Shown: piece after piece, positions 1 to 9,011 of the stretch | Layout of the letters: every line of letters begins with the position of its first letter | Numbering within the stretch: position 1 is the stretch's first letter | Source of the DNA: CAZHON01 sp964534565 | GTDB lineage: Bacteria; Patescibacteriota; Gracilibacteria; Peribacterales; Peribacteraceae | Length of the DNA stretch: 64,000 nucleotides | Direction of reading: 5' to 3' | NCBI GenBank assembly: GCA_964534565.1 | Contig: CAZHON010000001.1 | Location: 248,001 to 312,000, forward strand | Position numbers and translations under genes: made by a program | Notes under the pieces: generated by a model | What the model was told of the DNA's origin: nothing | The model's database searches: none | The model's input: the letters and a program-made list of their open reading frames with translations, nothing else

Positions 1-2
1 CC

Positions 3-206
3 AACTGGCAACGCATTGGAACGTTCCATTCAACCGGTAAGTATGTCATTTCTGTCACCATCGAAGCGTGCGCCGGCAGAATGACGATTGCAGATGCAAT
101 GCTGATTCATGCGACCGCAGTGCCCATCACGCATGGCACCGTTGTGTCGATGACAAAGCAAAACTTCTGGAGTCTCCTTGTCGGAAGTCTCCTCGCTCTG
201 TTCTAA
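3..206 (+). CDS. C-terminal end of an unknown, probably membrane-anchored protein (partial)
   Basis: One frame is open from the left edge to a TAA at 204-206 and gives 67 residues. The other two forward frames stop within about 80 bases. The last 13 residues, FWSLLVGSLLALF, are hydrophobic and follow a polar TKQN stretch, so the protein may end in a membrane anchor. The rest (TFHSTGKYVISVTI...) looks like beta-rich extracellular sequence. No family is recognised. It converges on the large Cys-rich gene, leaving only 16 bases between the two stops. Confidence 0.5.
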   Translation, partial: NWQRIGTFHSTGKYVISVTIEACAGRMTIADAMLIHATAVPITHGTVVSMTKQNFWSLLVGSLLALF

Positions 207-222
207 GTCTCAGGAGAGCTGC

Positions 223-3200
223 TTACTTTTTCGAGGTCTTCTTTTTTCGGATGTACGCAACTCCCGCTGCTGCTCCTCCTGCCATGACGGCTAGTGCACC
301 GGGACCGGAGCTTGTCGTCGTTGGGATTGTTGCAGGGATCTGAATGATTTGTTGCACCGGTTGCGTGAAGGATGGCAGACCCAAATCAAATGTCTGAGCG
401 GTCATTGTGTTGCCTGCAGGACGTTCGGTTACACACACGTTCGAGCATCCGTCTCCGCCGATTCTGTTTCCATCATCACAGGATTCGAATGGAGTATCGA
501 CGATCTTGTCGCCGCAACGTGCGAGGCTGCAGCTTGTTCTGCAATGCGCACCCGGCGCGTCACTGTTCTTCGTTCCATCATCGCATTCTTCACCTTCGTC
601 GGTCACTCCGTTTCCGCATCGATCGGAAACGATTTTACAATCTACACAGCTGTAGGGCAGATCGGGCACCATCAATTCTTGTTCGCACTGTTCACCGAGA
701 AGTTTTTCAATCACGCCATCACCGCAACTTCCGCGCTCCAGCAAGCAGTTGCTACTGCATCCGTCGAAGTCACGCAGGTTGCCGTCGTCACATTCTTCAC
801 CGGCAGAGAGAAATCCATTCCCGCAACCGATCGCCTCTGCAAGAACTTCGTTTCCCGGGGCACATGCGGCGCACGTGCCGAATGGAATGTTGATGCATGT
901 TTGTCCGCGCGATGTACAGGCCGCCGAGCGAGTGTCGCATTCATTGCCTTTGCAGATGCCATCTTCCGGTGGAGTAAATTCAGGAGGAACACATGCCATG
1001 CATGGTGCAGATGGTAATGAAATGCATGTTTCTCCCTTGCTTGTACATGCAGTCCCGCGCAATTGGCAGATGTTTGCAGGACATTGTGTTTGTGAAGGAG
1101 TGGACATCGAAACAGTCGGAGAGCTGGAGCGGAAGAAGCAGAAGAGTCCGATGCAGCTCGTATTGGGAGGCTGAGAACTTATGCCGCGGATTTGTGAGGA
1201 CGAACTGCGACCGGAACTCGACGATCGACTGCTGATGAAGACGGTGCAACTTCCGGTTGGGGAACACTGCATACCGTTCGAACATTCTGTTCCCGGCACA
1301 CACAGAGAGGAAGAGGCTGAACTTGTGGAGCAAATTCCGTTTGCAGGACACATCTGTCCGTTCGGACACACCATGTTTGGTGAGCATGAGAGAACGGAAG
1401 AGGATGATGATTTGCTAGAACTACTGATCGCTGAAGTCGACGATGCATTCGTGCATTCCACAGGTGCACATGCCGCCTTTGCGTTTTGTGCAACGCAGAC
1501 ATTGGAAATGCAGTTATAGGCAGTCACACTTCGCTCGCACCATGGAAACGCTTTCACTGTGGAGCATGTTCCACCACTTGCAGGAGGGCAATCCGTCGAA
1601 GTATTGCAAGCAATCGCCTTACTCGACACAGAAGCTGTCGATGGGTTCGATCCCGTTCGTGGAGTGGAGGTACTCGAAGGTCCGGGACAGAGTGCGTTGC
1701 TTCCGCAAATCTGTCCGTCGGGACACTGTGCGCCCGGCAGACATTGTTGAGACGAGCCCGAAGATCCCTGCGAACTTGCGGATACAGAATTGCCGGAAGA
1801 GGCATTCCCTCCTGACGAAGATGATCCGCTTGTCGGAGTGGACGATGTTTGAGAAGAATTTGAAGAAGTGCACTGAGAACGGAAGACGCACATCACTCCA
1901 TCAGGTTCCTGTGGGTTTCCCGTCAAACACCCGTCTGACACGACCGTTCCTCCTTTCTGTGCGCATTCATTTTGCGGTACGCATGCCCTTGTTCCGGGGC
2001 AAGTAGGTTCGTTTGGCTCAGGACAATCCGTTGTTTCCATCACGCACAGTCTTCCTTGTGTGCCGTTGTTGTCTTCACAGAGACTGCCTGTATAAACGCC
2101 CGGACATGCATTACCGCTGTCGCTGATGACGCAGTACTCAAGTTTGCAAACCGAAGATGTTTGTGACGAAGAAGAATTGGAAGGAGGAACGCAGCTGACA
2201 GGGGAGCAGTCACTCGGGCAACTTCCCTCAACGCACACACCCGATTCACCCACGACGCGCGGAGTGTCTTGTGAAACATTGATACAACCGCATTGACCGG
2301 TACCGGTGACGCCACAAGCGCCGCTGGCACACTCAAGCACAGCACATTGCCCCGCACATTGATTCGGCAAATTCACATCGCTGCAACAAGCAGGGGATTC
2401 ACCGGGGTCACACACATTGTTGCCACATTGCTGAGGTGGAGCTGGTGGATGAATGCCACAATCTGCACCGTTTGGAATGTAGCAACCGCACTGGTTCGCA
2501 TTCCCAGGATTTACTCCGCAGCTGAGTCCACAGATGCAATCCGCAGCAGCGCAGAAGCCCGTACAGTTTGTGATCGTTGCACCTCCTCCTGCACCTCCGC
2601 CACCTCCTCCTGCACCACCACCTCCGCCACCTACGACGCCACCACCCGGCAATGGTGGATCAACTCCTCCACCACCGATTCCGCCTCCGCCAATTCCGCC
2701 GCCACCTGCACCTCCTCCACCCGCAACACCCCCTCCTTCACTACAAATCAATTGGACACATTGATTGCGGCAAATAGCGGGTGTGTGAGGAACCTTTCTG
2801 CAGGTGTCGTAACATCCGAGAGGGTCCGCCGGCATTGTCGGAGCCTTCGGAGGTTTGTTATCTGTGGTGTTATTCACAATGCAGGAGACAACACATTTTT
2901 CCACTTCATTTTCATAACCTGGATTCATAACTCCTTTCGGATCTGCTTCTTTAAACATGATATCCGCTACGTCGTAGCAACCTGCGCGACAACAATCGAC
3001 CATTCCTTTGCACGAATCGGCCGGACAAGTTTCATGTGCGATTTTTTTTGCAGCACCCGCTTCATTGTTTTTTCCGGGCGCAGGCACTTTTGGTGGTGGA
3101 TCCACCGCTCCAATCAATCTGCTCCACCAAGAGGAGATGCCAGGGGCGTCAATCGTGCAATCTTCATCGGCAAGATCAATCAGATTATCTCCATCATTAT

Positions 3201-4248
3201 CGATTCCGTCACTGCATTGGGGTGGTCTGCAGATGGTTGCAAGACAGCATGTCTGAGTGATGGGATTGCAATCGCCATCACCACTAGAAGGAGTTTGATT
3301 TGTCGAATCATCGCATTGCTCTCTGCAGAAACCGTTTTGGCAAAAACCAATTCCGCAATCTGCCGTTGAAGAACATGTGCCATATGTTTTTGTTGTATCA
3401 ATTTGTCCATTTCCACATCCTTCGATTCGACAATCACTTCTGCAGCCGTCTCCATCTTTATTATTTCCATCATCACAATCTTCTTTCTGTTTTCCTGTGC
3501 TTGGATCAATTGTTTTATTGACGAGTCCATCTCCACACACGTTCACCAAACATTTCGAGGTACAGTTTTTATTGTCTCCGTTATTCGGGCCATCATCACA
3601 ATCTTCTACACAGGGTGTTCCTTCTTCTGCGGCCCCGAGACAGCGTCCTACTGCACACGTTCCTGTTACACCACCTGTGTTGTGACAGAGTGCAGTTGCC
3701 GCAGTTAAGAAACCCAGGGAAACATATCCTCCAGGTGGTCGTGTATTACTCACTCCATCTCCACAGACCGTTGTACACCTGTAGCCCGAGTGGCTTTTAT
3801 CAACAGGTCCTTCACAAATTCCTTGGTTTCCTCCTGCATTGCATTGCTCGTATCCATTCACACAGTCTTGCCCCGGTCCTTTCGGGCACATACACACTCC
3901 TGGGCTTGTTCCTGCAGCTGCTGCAGCACTCCATGTCGCGGGTCCGCATGTTCCATTAGCTGCAGTGCTATTCGTAAAAGGATCAGTGCAGTTACATGCC
4001 GTTCCTTCCGATCGTAAACACTGGGGATAGTCTCCTCCTGTTGAGGAAAAACCACTGGGACAGTTTCCATTCGAATCCGGCCTGATGGTAGGGTTCACTC
4101 CGCATGTTCCATCACTTCCTGCAGGCAAACTCGGTGCTACTGCCGCATTCAAAAAATATCGCGCACCCAATCCCACTGCTGCAATCACGACGACGCCGAG
4201 GACGGCGAGAAGAATGCGGCGTTGAGGAAGCGCGAAAGGGAGACGCAT
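223..4248 (-). CDS. Very large secreted Cys-rich protein with DUF4215-type repeats
   Basis: The 1341-residue product begins MRLPFALPQRR and a hydrophobic segment (about residues 11-33), a signal peptide or N-terminal anchor; this start was chosen over upstream ATGs at 4296 and 4269 because it places the basic residues directly before the hydrophobic stretch. Cys-rich modules of the type CGDG...CDDGN..DGDGC...C (DUF4215, myxococcus Cys-rich repeat) occur near residues 220-320 and again near 1150-1290. Between them lie a glycine-rich linker (about 500-557) and long Ser-rich spacers (about 780-1040). The C-terminus is a short hydrophobic segment followed by RKKKTSKK, a membrane-retention tail without an LPXTG motif. 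Probably an extracellular or surface protein; ligand unknown. A second, shorter DUF4215 protein lies at 53.5 kb. Confidence 0.85.
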   Translation of the reverse strand: MRLPFALPQRRILLAVLGVVVIAAVGLGARYFLNAAVAPSLPAGSDGTCGVNPTIRPDSNGNCPSGFSSTGGDYPQCLRSEGTACNCTDPFTNSTAANGTCGPATWSAAAAAGTSPGVCMCPKGPGQDCVNGYEQCNAGGNQGICEGPVDKSHSGYRCTTVCGDGVSNTRPPGGYVSLGFLTAATALCHNTGGVTGTCAVGRCLGAAEEGTPCVEDCDDGPNNGDNKNCTSKCLVNVCGDGLVNKTIDPSTGKQKEDCDDGNNKDGDGCRSDCRIEGCGNGQIDTTKTYGTCSSTADCGIGFCQNGFCREQCDDSTNQTPSSGDGDCNPITQTCCLATICRPPQCSDGIDNDGDNLIDLADEDCTIDAPGISSWWSRLIGAVDPPPKVPAPGKNNEAGAAKKIAHETCPADSCKGMVDCCRAGCYDVADIMFKEADPKGVMNPGYENEVEKCVVSCIVNNTTDNKPPKAPTMPADPLGCYDTCRKVPHTPAICRNQCVQLICSEGGGVAGGGGAGGGGIGGGGIGGGGVDPPLPGGGVVGGGGGGAGGGGGGAGGGATITNCTGFCAAADCICGLSCGVNPGNANQCGCYIPNGADCGIHPPAPPQQCGNNVCDPGESPACCSDVNLPNQCAGQCAVLECASGACGVTGTGQCGCINVSQDTPRVVGESGVCVEGSCPSDCSPVSCVPPSNSSSSQTSSVCKLEYCVISDSGNACPGVYTGSLCEDNNGTQGRLCVMETTDCPEPNEPTCPGTRACVPQNECAQKGGTVVSDGCLTGNPQEPDGVMCVFRSQCTSSNSSQTSSTPTSGSSSSGGNASSGNSVSASSQGSSGSSQQCLPGAQCPDGQICGSNALCPGPSSTSTPRTGSNPSTASVSSKAIACNTSTDCPPASGGTCSTVKAFPWCERSVTAYNCISNVCVAQNAKAACAPVECTNASSTSAISSSSKSSSSSVLSCSPNMVCPNGQMCPANGICSTSSASSSLCVPGTECSNGMQCSPTGSCTVFISSRSSSSGRSSSSQIRGISSQPPNTSCIGLFCFFRSSSPTVSMSTPSQTQCPANICQLRGTACTSKGETCISLPSAPCMACVPPEFTPPEDGICKGNECDTRSAACTSRGQTCINIPFGTCAACAPGNEVLAEAIGCGNGFLSAGEECDDGNLRDFDGCSSNCLLERGSCGDGVIEKLLGEQCEQELMVPDLPYSCVDCKIVSDRCGNGVTDEGEECDDGTKNSDAPGAHCRTSCSLARCGDKIVDTPFESCDDGNRIGGDGCSNVCVTERPAGNTMTAQTFDLGLPSFTQPVQQIIQIPATIPTTTSSGPGALAVMAGGAAAGVAYIRKKKTSKK

Positions 4249-4296
4249 CGAGATGAGCAATCCTAGCATGGGGTTTGTGGCTTCTGCACAGCACAA

Positions 4297-4668
4297 TGAT
4301 CTGCTTGTGATTGCAAATGAACGAGCTTCATGATGTGACAGTCATCTTCCTTTATAGAGCAAGAAAATATTCTGAATACAAAAAGTATACAAAGTGCAAA
4401 TTTTTTCGAGAGATTTTTATGAAAAATACTTCGTGAAAGCTGCGACAGGGCTCAGTCCTTTGTGCTATACTGAGCTATCGTCCATTCACATCGCTGCACC
4501 ACTACAAATTCACATCCTCTTTCCAGTATGCGTTCATTTTAAGACTTGCACGCATGCAACAAATGAATATTTCGAAGGCGAGCTCCGCTTGCCTGGAGGA
4601 ATTCCTTTGAGGGAAAGGGGGAAGCCGCCTTGGGGGAAAACCGTAGGTTTTCACCCGGCGAAATCATC
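4297..4668. other. Intergenic region upstream of tmRNA
   Basis: No convincing gene is seen. The left part is AT-rich and carries the probable promoter of the Cys-rich gene on the minus strand (TATAAA near 4354-4359). A TATACT at 4466-4471 is a candidate -10 for rightward transcription toward the tmRNA, which would give a precursor leader of about 190 nt. The last 100 bases are G-rich and hairpin-forming just before the mature 5' end. Short ORFs here lack ribosome sites and protein-like composition. Confidence 0.4.
4466..4471 (+). promoter_or_regulatory. Candidate -10 box upstream of tmRNA
   Basis: TATACT in the context TGTGCTATACTGAG. It matches the -10 hexamer found upstream of many genes in this window, but no clear -35 accompanies it. 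Confidence 0.35.
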
Positions 4669-5066
4669 GGGGATGACAGGCTTCGACAGCGTGATTCCGT
4701 AGGGCGGTCAGCTTCGGTCCGAGATGGCAACAGTTCTCGTCACCCACCGTTGCACAACTAGATGCAAAAACATCTATCCTAGACGTAGCAGCTAAGATCG
4801 CGAACTCTGTTCGCGTTCCAGTTCTCGCCTAATTTGCTCCCCTAATCCGGGACCACGGTTCGCTCACGATTCTCGCTAATGAGATGAACCGTCATCAGCG
4901 AGATTGTTTCCGCACCTGACGCTATGCGGCGGCAATACCTTTTGCGTCATCACTCTTACCGCATCCTTGCTTCTTCCTAAGCGAGTAAGAGAATTGGAAG
5001 ATCCATGACCGTACGAGCACCCTCTATGCACGTTGGACCCGGGTTCAATTCCCGGCATCTCCACCA
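4669..5066 (+). ncRNA. ssrA: Transfer-messenger RNA (tmRNA)
   Basis: The 5' end GGGGATGACAGGCTTCGAC and the 3' end GTTCAATTCCCGGCATCTCCACCA are the hallmark tRNA-like halves of tmRNA, and GGAGATG-type pairing closes the acceptor stem; CCA is encoded. tmRNA rescues stalled ribosomes and tags the nascent chain. The best tag frame resumes at GCA 4764 and runs 22 codons to TAA 4830-4832, starting AKTSILDV and ending VRVPVLA, a hydrophobic ending as expected for protease recognition. A perfect hairpin CGCGAA/TTCGCG lies inside this frame (about 4799-4815). The alternative frame with TAA after AGCAGC gives a Lys/Arg-rich tag and is less likely. The convergent kinase gene ends 8 bases downstream. 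Confidence 0.93.
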
Positions 5067-5074
5067 AGAATAAA

Positions 5075-5740
5075 TTATTTGTTCATAATTCTGCTCATCA
5101 ATAAGCCAGATGTCTGTTCTGGGTTCATTTTTGTAACATCTAAAATTTCCGTCGAAAATTCCGAAGAAAGACGCTGCATGATGCCGTTTACATCTTTCAT
5201 AAAAGCAAGGTCGTCTCCTTCCATTGCGGTTTCCCCACGACCAACGACACGGCGCTGCATTTCTTCTTCGCTGATTGTCAGAAGTATGTGAAGGTCGGGG
5301 ATGCGCAGTGCTTCGAAGGCATTTTTTACAATCTTTGTCGTTCGAATGACGGCGTCATTTGGTGCAAGTAATGAGCGATTTTCAATGCGTTTTGCTTGGT
5401 AGCCAATCAGGGAGAGTAGGCCTCTGTCTGAAATGACAGTTCCGCCTGATCGCAACATATCATCTGCATCGGACTCGATTTTATACGCAAGATCAGCCAT
5501 CAATGCGTATGTATCTGCGTATGGTGTTTTTTTCATTGCGTGTAGTGCATAGAAGCGCTGCGTTTCAATGATCTGACCGATCATATTCCCGATAGGTGAT
5601 TCAGACGACTCCTGCAATGCCAAGCAAGGCTGATTTTCCGCTTCAATTAATTCTTTCAGTCGTGTCACCTGAGTGCTTTTGCCGACCGCATCGACTCCAT
5701 CAAGAGCGATCCATTTGCCGTTAAGAACGTGATTGTTCAT
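5075..5740 (-). CDS. tmk: Thymidylate kinase-like protein
   Basis: The 221-residue protein has a P-loop GVDAVGKST at residues 15-23 and an SDRG motif near residue 105, as in dTMP kinases, which phosphorylate dTMP to dTDP in the cytosol. The C-terminal third contains an Arg-containing lid (RRVVGRGE). Length fits the family (about 200-220). Its ATG overlaps the stop of the preceding Nudix remnant by four bases (ATGA), so it is read in one transcript with the two Nudix genes. A deoxynucleoside kinase-like role cannot be excluded because the substrate-binding region is divergent. Confidence 0.8.
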   Translation of the reverse strand: MNNHVLNGKWIALDGVDAVGKSTQVTRLKELIEAENQPCLALQESSESPIGNMIGQIIETQRFYALHAMKKTPYADTYALMADLAYKIESDADDMLRSGGTVISDRGLLSLIGYQAKRIENRSLLAPNDAVIRTTKIVKNAFEALRIPDLHILLTISEEEMQRRVVGRGETAMEGDDLAFMKDVNGIMQRLSSEFSTEILDVTKMNPEQTSGLLMSRIMNK

Positions 5741-6033
5741 TGTTCGGCTTCGAAAGCTTTTGCAATAGTTCCAATGGTTTCGTCGGACATGTTCATGTTT
5801 TTTAGTCCTGCTTTGTCCTGAGGATCACGCCATTCAAATGATGAATGCTCTGCGGCTGAAATTTGCACATTCTCACCTTCTGGTTCCACATGGAAGTTAA
5901 ATTGTCGGGCCTTTTTTCCTGATCCAGATGTATAGTCAAACGATCCTAAATATTTTCGAACGGTTTTCACACTCAATCCAGTTTCTTCCCCAGGCCGATG
6001 AGAGAAGTGCGCAATTTGTCCAAAGTAAGGCAC
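5737..6033 (-). pseudogene. Nudix hydrolase remnant lacking the N-terminal half
   Basis: 98 codons. From HRPGEETGL onward the translation aligns with the intact Nudix gene immediately upstream (shared GSFDY.SGSGKK.RQFNF.V), but the first half of the fold and the GG..E start of the Nudix box are missing, and only 24 bases separate it from the neighbouring stop. The first dozen residues are unrelated to the family. This looks like a tandem duplicate that lost its 5' half. It remains open and its stop overlaps the kinase start, so it may persist as a translational coupler. It is unlikely to be catalytic. Confidence 0.65.
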
Positions 6034-6057
6034 TCTAACTAACGATTCGAATGTATG

Positions 6058-6546
6058 TCAATTATTATTGTCAGATCCCTTACTTAGTAAGCGTATTTCC
6101 TCAATACAACGCCTCATTTCCGGTGTCATTTTTATCTGCCCAATTCGCATCTCGTCTTCCATTGAAAGCCACACATATTCAGTATGTTCTGAGGAATCCA
6201 ATATGATTTCATCATTAACCGGAATTACCAAAAAGTTAAATTGTCTGCTCTTTTTCCCTGAGCCTGATAAGTAATCAAAACTACCTGCATACCGGATAAT
6301 TTCTTTAATTTTCAACCCAGTCTCTTCAACCGTTTCGCGGTGTAACGCATCAATCAACGATTCATTATTTTCTACTTCTCCTCCAGGAATTTCGGCATAT
6401 CCTGCAAGGAAGCTATCTTCATCTGAACGTACAATAATCAGAAGCTGCCCCCTCTTCAGTATTGCCGCGCCGACGGTAAAACTTTCTATTCCTTCATGAA
6501 TTGCCTTATTTAAAAGATTCTTCGTGTCGATAGTTGAATCATTCAT
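6058..6546 (-). CDS. Nudix hydrolase
   Basis: 162 residues with a complete Nudix box, GGEVENN then RETVEETGL, matching GX5EX7REUXEEXGU around residues 57-80. This family hydrolyses nucleoside diphosphates linked to another moiety, using Mg2+ held by the REXXEE glutamates. The substrate cannot be read from sequence; the downstream thymidylate kinase-like gene hints at nucleotide metabolism or sanitation. A TATTAT hexamer ends 10 bases upstream of the ATG, so the leader is very short. Confidence 0.85.
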   Translation of the reverse strand: MNDSTIDTKNLLNKAIHEGIESFTVGAAILKRGQLLIIVRSDEDSFLAGYAEIPGGEVENNESLIDALHRETVEETGLKIKEIIRYAGSFDYLSGSGKKSRQFNFLVIPVNDEIILDSSEHTEYVWLSMEDEMRIGQIKMTPEMRRCIEEIRLLSKGSDNNN

Positions 6547-6906
6547 ATCTCTATAATAGAGAATTTAGATAAAAATGAAGATAAAGATGATCGAGAATTG
6601 AACAATTCCATTCACATCTTGTGGGCTTAAACCAGAAGAATTGCCTTCTGAGTACCCTTGGGAAAGTTGTTTAAAGTCTCGTACCACACAAGGATGGTGT
6701 CCTGTAGTTGGTTCCAATTTTTCCGAACCGAGTCCACCATTCGACTCGGCCCTGCTGGGCCTCGCTCATGGTAAACCGTCTTACTATGAACGAGGTCCTT
6801 TTTCGTGATGCCGAGTCGAATGGTGGCCGTGAGCTTGTCGAACGGCCCTCATCTTCACGCAAACTGCATCTTTAATAGAACAAATAATGTGTTCAATTTT
6901 TTCCTT
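6547..6906. repeat. Intergenic region with a large imperfect palindrome of dispersed repeats
   Basis: No gene is seen. A perfect 17-bp inverted repeat (CCACCATTCGACTCGGC at 6734-6750, complement at 6810-6826) encloses a second, imperfect inverted repeat (CCTCGCTCATGGTAA against TTACTATGAACGAGG). The 15-mer ACCATTCGACTCGGC recurs at 36319-36333 upstream of ileS. A GAGCTTGTCGAACGG segment follows at about 6831. TTCGACAAGCTC-type repeats are common in CPR genomes. Confidence 0.7.
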
Positions 6907-7314
6907 TTAGATAACAGGAACTTGTGATGAGTGATGGTGCAAAATCCACCACGCTCCATCTACTTTTTTCCAAACCATCGAGAAACGCGCATCGACCTCG
7001 TGCTCCTGTGCGTCGCGTGTCAGATGGAAGCGATAGATGCCGCAATGCACGTAACTGTCGTCACTGATTTTGATCACATGTTCCTCGACAATTTTCGAGA
7101 CGCTCGGATGGAATGTGTCAAAGAACGCGAAGTAGGATGTAATACTTTCGCGGTCAGTCATCACTTTTTGTGCCAAGGTGGGGAGCAGTGTTGCATTGTC
7201 TGCATACAGTGAAGCGACATTCCTCGGTTCACGTGTAAGAAGTGCCTGTTTCCATTTTGCAAAGTTACTGTTGACGATCGATGACTCCATATCCGCATCA
7301 TACGGAACTTTCAT
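6907..7314 (-). CDS. NTF2/SnoaL-like protein (SgcJ/EcaC type)
   Basis: 135 residues that fit the cone-shaped NTF2-like fold: an N-terminal helix (FAKWKQALLTREPRNVASLYADNATLLPT), a central region, then RFSMVWKKVDGAWWILHHHSS, the typical last beta strands of DUF4440/SgcJ proteins. Related proteins bind small hydrophobic ligands or act as isomerases or dimerisation domains; the function here is unknown. No signal peptide, so cytosolic. On the minus strand TACTCT lies 8 bases before the ATG, suggesting a leaderless mRNA. Confidence 0.75.
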   Translation of the reverse strand: MKVPYDADMESSIVNSNFAKWKQALLTREPRNVASLYADNATLLPTLAQKVMTDRESITSYFAFFDTFHPSVSKIVEEHVIKISDDSYVHCGIYRFHLTRDAQEHEVDARFSMVWKKVDGAWWILHHHSSQVPVI

Positions 7315-7321
7315 TGAAAAC

Positions 7322-7382
7322 CAGAGTATTTCTATTCTTTTTTAACCCCCCCCACGCACATGGGGGGGTATGTTCTACTCTG
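7322..7382. repeat. Nested inverted repeat between two genes
   Basis: Outer arms CAGAGTA (7322-7328) and TACTCTG (7376-7382) enclose a C8/G7 hairpin (7346-7353 with 7362-7368). There is no U-run on the minus strand, so it is not a standard terminator. The left outer arm contains the TACTCT -10 element of the NTF2-like gene, so it may be regulatory. Confidence 0.5.
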
Positions 7383-7397
7383 AAACGAAATGATCGA

Positions 7398-7778
7398 TTA
7401 CTTCAATGCAAGCTGCTTTCGGCCGCGGTACAAGAAGTACGCGTTGAGCACGAAGAGGAGGTCACCCATGATGGCATCCGGAATGAACACACCTCCGTCC
7501 AAGAAGAGATGGAAGAGAATCACGTTCACGGAAAGTGGTGCGAGCAAGATTGCAGCAGATGTCATCTTGTTCATGATGACGAGGACGAGTGCAGCAGCAC
7601 AGGTGAGTCCAATGAGTGGCATCATGTAGCCGGTTGCCATGAGCGCACTCATGAATGCCCAACCCTGTGGCGTATAAAAATCAGCTATTGGAGCAGGGAA
7701 GACTCCCGTCGCACCAAGAATCGGCGTCAGGATCAACAGACCCAAAAGAACACGGAGAATGATGTTCAAAACCTTCAT
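7398..7778 (-). CDS. Small four-helix membrane protein, DoxX-like
   Basis: 126 residues with four hydrophobic segments (about 5-22, 40-63, 70-88 and 95-115) and a short basic C-terminus (YRGRKQLALK). The size and helix pattern resemble DoxX/DUF4345-type inner-membrane proteins, whose biochemical role is poorly defined. A TATACT (minus strand, complement of 7801-7806) sits 22 bases upstream of the ATG, so it probably has its own promoter rather than being transcribed with the DUF1295 gene upstream. Confidence 0.6.
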   Translation of the reverse strand: MKVLNIILRVLLGLLILTPILGATGVFPAPIADFYTPQGWAFMSALMATGYMMPLIGLTCAAALVLVIMNKMTSAAILLAPLSVNVILFHLFLDGGVFIPDAIMGDLLFVLNAYFLYRGRKQLALK

Positions 7779-7848
7779 AGAAGAGGGGAAAGAGGCCTTC
7801 AGTATACGTGAAGGCAGAGTGGTTTGCGATTTGCCGCATCGTCACTGC

Positions 7849-8610
7849 TTATCGTCGCGGTAACGGAAGGAACATACTTGTACGTTTTTTGTATGCCTCA
7901 AAATCAGCTCTGCCCGCGTATTTTCGTTCAAGCATCGGAACACCGGACACAAATAGAATGAGGAATGTAATCAGGAGCGGACCGATAACGGTGACAGATC
8001 CTCCGGGAACCGGCAGTGCAAGAAGAAAAATTGCCCACCATTGTACGACTTCTCCGAAGTAGTTGGGGTGTCGGGAGTAGGCCCACAGACCTTGATCCAT
8101 AATCTTGCCTTTGTGTGCTGGGTTTGCGAGAAAATCTTTCAGCTGGCGATCCGCTATCGATTCAAACAAAAAACCGCAGATCCAAATCACGACAGCAGCA
8201 GCATCAATGACTCGAAGCTCCGCAGGCCTAGATGCATGGATGAATAACACGGGGAAAAGAATCACGTAGAGAAACACTCCTTGCAGCAGAAAAATTTGAA
8301 ACAGGCTGCGCAGGTAGAAAAACGTCCATGTTTGTCGCCACGCTGCGTACCGGTGATCTTCCGGCTTGTTCCAGTTGCGTTTTGCGATGTGCCACGCCAA
8401 ACGAATGCCCCATATCGTCACGAGTGTATTCACAAGCAGCCCGCGTGCAGCGTGATCGCTCTGGGAATAGGCGAACCAGCTCATGATTACAAAACCCAAT
8501 CCCCATGCAATATCTGCGACGTCATTGCGGCGCAGTGCACAACCGATTCCATACCATGTACAACTGTAGAGGAGGAGTCCGAGTGCAATGTTGGCATACA
8601 TGCTCGTCAT
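7849..8610 (-). CDS. DUF1295 membrane protein (steroid 5-alpha-reductase C-terminal fold)
   Basis: 253 residues, six or more membrane helices. The C-terminal motif GLWAYSRHPNYFGEVVQWW followed by LERKYAGRADFEAYKKRTS is the signature of DUF1295/ICMT-like proteins, where the conserved Arg-His-Pro-Asn-Tyr segment binds the cofactor. It may be an NADPH-dependent lipid or isoprenoid reductase; the substrate is unknown. The ATG at 8610 was chosen because it overlaps the stop of the DUF2177 gene as ATGA. It is the third gene of a tightly coupled tspO-DUF2177-DUF1295 operon. Confidence 0.85.
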   Translation of the reverse strand: MTSMYANIALGLLLYSCTWYGIGCALRRNDVADIAWGLGFVIMSWFAYSQSDHAARGLLVNTLVTIWGIRLAWHIAKRNWNKPEDHRYAAWRQTWTFFYLRSLFQIFLLQGVFLYVILFPVLFIHASRPAELRVIDAAAVVIWICGFLFESIADRQLKDFLANPAHKGKIMDQGLWAYSRHPNYFGEVVQWWAIFLLALPVPGGSVTVIGPLLITFLILFVSGVPMLERKYAGRADFEAYKKRTSMFLPLPRR

Positions 8611-9011
8611 CCGATTTTCATAGCAATGAAGTATGTGATCGTCGCGACACTTGCCGAAAGAACGGTTCCCCACAGCAAGTCGACGATCGTCACGCCAAGC
8701 GGCCAGTTTTTTGCAACCGCAAGATTCGTGAGGTCATACGTCGCGTATGTCACAAGGCCGAAGAACGCCCCCAGTGTTAGCGCCGTCAGCCACGACTTTT
8801 TCTCAATCGCCGGCAGAAGGACGAACACCACAAGTCCACTGATGAAGAGTGCGTAAAAAATCAGCGCAGCAACCCAGTTCACGTGGTCTTTCAAAAGCCC
8901 CCCGATCTGTTGACGATAGAAGGTCCGAGAAACCACACCCAACCACACCATGTCCAATGCGAGGAACACGGGCAGCGCGATCGAAAAAAGTTTGAGGAAA
9001 AGAGTGTTCAT
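8607..9011 (-). CDS. DUF2177 family membrane protein
   Basis: 134 residues with four membrane helices; begins MNTLFLKLFSIALPVFLALD and contains LDMVWLGVVSRTFYRQQIG and YATYDLTNLA, both typical of DUF2177. The function of the family is unknown, but it is often found with TspO, photolyase and lipid-modifying genes in light or stress regulated clusters. It overlaps its neighbours by four bases at both ends (ATGA with tspO upstream and with DUF1295 downstream), so translation of the three is coupled. Confidence 0.85.
   Translation of the reverse strand: MNTLFLKLFSIALPVFLALDMVWLGVVSRTFYRQQIGGLLKDHVNWVAALIFYALFISGLVVFVLLPAIEKKSWLTALTLGAFFGLVTYATYDLTNLAVAKNWPLGVTIVDLLWGTVLSASVATITYFIAMKIG

Noticed and set aside
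2293..3369. Plus-strand frame opposite the Cys-rich gene
   Set aside because: Produced by the repetitive, codon-biased Cys/Gly-rich gene; Thr/Ser/Cys-rich product without domains.
4394..4702. Plus-strand frame of 102 codons before the tmRNA
   Set aside because: Runs into the tmRNA 5' end and has no ribosome site or protein-like pattern.
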